Shown: in pieces, positions 63,844 to 64,000 of the stretch
Layout: the number at the start of each line of letters is the position of its first letter
Numbering within the stretch: the stretch's first letter is position 1
Origin: Lysobacter enzymogenes
GTDB taxonomy: Bacteria; Pseudomonadota; Gammaproteobacteria; Xanthomonadales; Xanthomonadaceae
Assembly (NCBI RefSeq): GCF_900106525.1
Contig: NZ_FNOG01000001.1
Coordinates: 186,001-250,000, forward strand
Length of the DNA: 64,000 nucleotides
Direction of reading: 5' to 3'
Program-made: the position numbers and the translations under genes
The notes under the pieces: generated by a model
The model's database searches: none
What the model saw: only the letters and a program-made list of their open reading frames with translations
Told to the model about the DNA's origin: nothing

Positions 63844-64000
63844 GCGGAACTCCGGTGCGTATCGCCGTGCAGTCTGGCGCGCCGGCGCGCCCGGGTCGAG
63901 GGGCGGCGCCACTCCCGGCGCGAACCCTTTCGCGCCGCGGCGGCCTCTTATCACCGTAGGCGCCGATGCGCGCGGATGTTGGAGCGATGAAGATGCACTG

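Noticed and set aside
63987-64000. Start of a further plus-strand gene at the right edge
   Set aside because: An ATG with GGAG nearby is visible, but only four codons lie within the window, so nothing can be supported.

Overview
The window is a very GC-rich bacterial chromosome segment that looks like Lysobacter or a close relative (Xanthomonadaceae, Gammaproteobacteria). Several things point there: a type IV secretion effector with the Xanthomonadales-specific C-terminal recruitment domain (XVIPCD), the gene orders algZ/algR-hemC and lptM-dapF-DUF484-xerC-hslVU, several large secreted proteases, and many copies of the 'GTAGGAGCGGCGCGAGCCGCGAC' inverted repeat between genes. The genus is an inference. 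No rRNA, tRNA, CRISPR array or transposase was seen.

Layout. 1-297: 3' end of a LuxR-type response regulator. 677-3835: subtilisin autotransporter with a terminator behind it. 4250-6958 (minus): a less GC-rich three-gene operon of a small unknown protein, a lipoprotein (probable immunity protein) and a XVIPCD effector with a HExxH metallopeptidase-like domain. 7372-14520: housekeeping and accessory genes (LysE exporter, DUF4031, glyoxalase-like, DedA-rhodanese fusion, TetR-MFS pair with a palindromic operator, O-methyltransferase-like, AhpD-like, LysR). 15356-20713: a molybdenum hydroxylase locus in which MobA-like and XdhC maturation genes diverge from IorA-like, IorB-like and cytochrome c genes. 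20714-21700: no gene, but a very large imperfect palindrome. 21701-28858 (minus): heavy-metal efflux (CDF transporter, CzcCBA, small CzcI-like protein). 29221-34527: TonB-like protein, carboxylesterase, LytS/AlgZ kinase, AlgR-type regulator, hemC. 34534-35090: five tandem hairpin repeats. 35110-36791: two DUF481-type outer-membrane proteins. 36999-42146 (minus): a DMSO-reductase-superfamily complex resembling quinone-linked sulfite dehydrogenase SoeABC, with a palindromic repeat embedded in the large-subunit coding sequence. 42264-47916: small membrane protein, secreted protein, WYL regulator, patatin, secreted M66-like metallopeptidase. 48076-53509: membrane protein and two S9A serine peptidases. 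53751-59241: DUF454, lptM, dapF, DUF484, xerC, hslV, hslU. 59432-63843: NAD(P)-binding/DoxX fusion with its DUF2269 partner, GNAT acetyltransferase, secreted unknown, cytosine deaminase.

Together the genes suggest a predatory or antagonistic soil bacterium: exported proteases, a contact-dependent killing effector with immunity, strong Zn/Co/Cd efflux and an aerobic molybdoenzyme repertoire, spread among conserved core operons. The two most notable points are the effector/immunity cassette and the density and variety of palindromic repeats (at least five families), one of which has become part of an enzyme's coding sequence.
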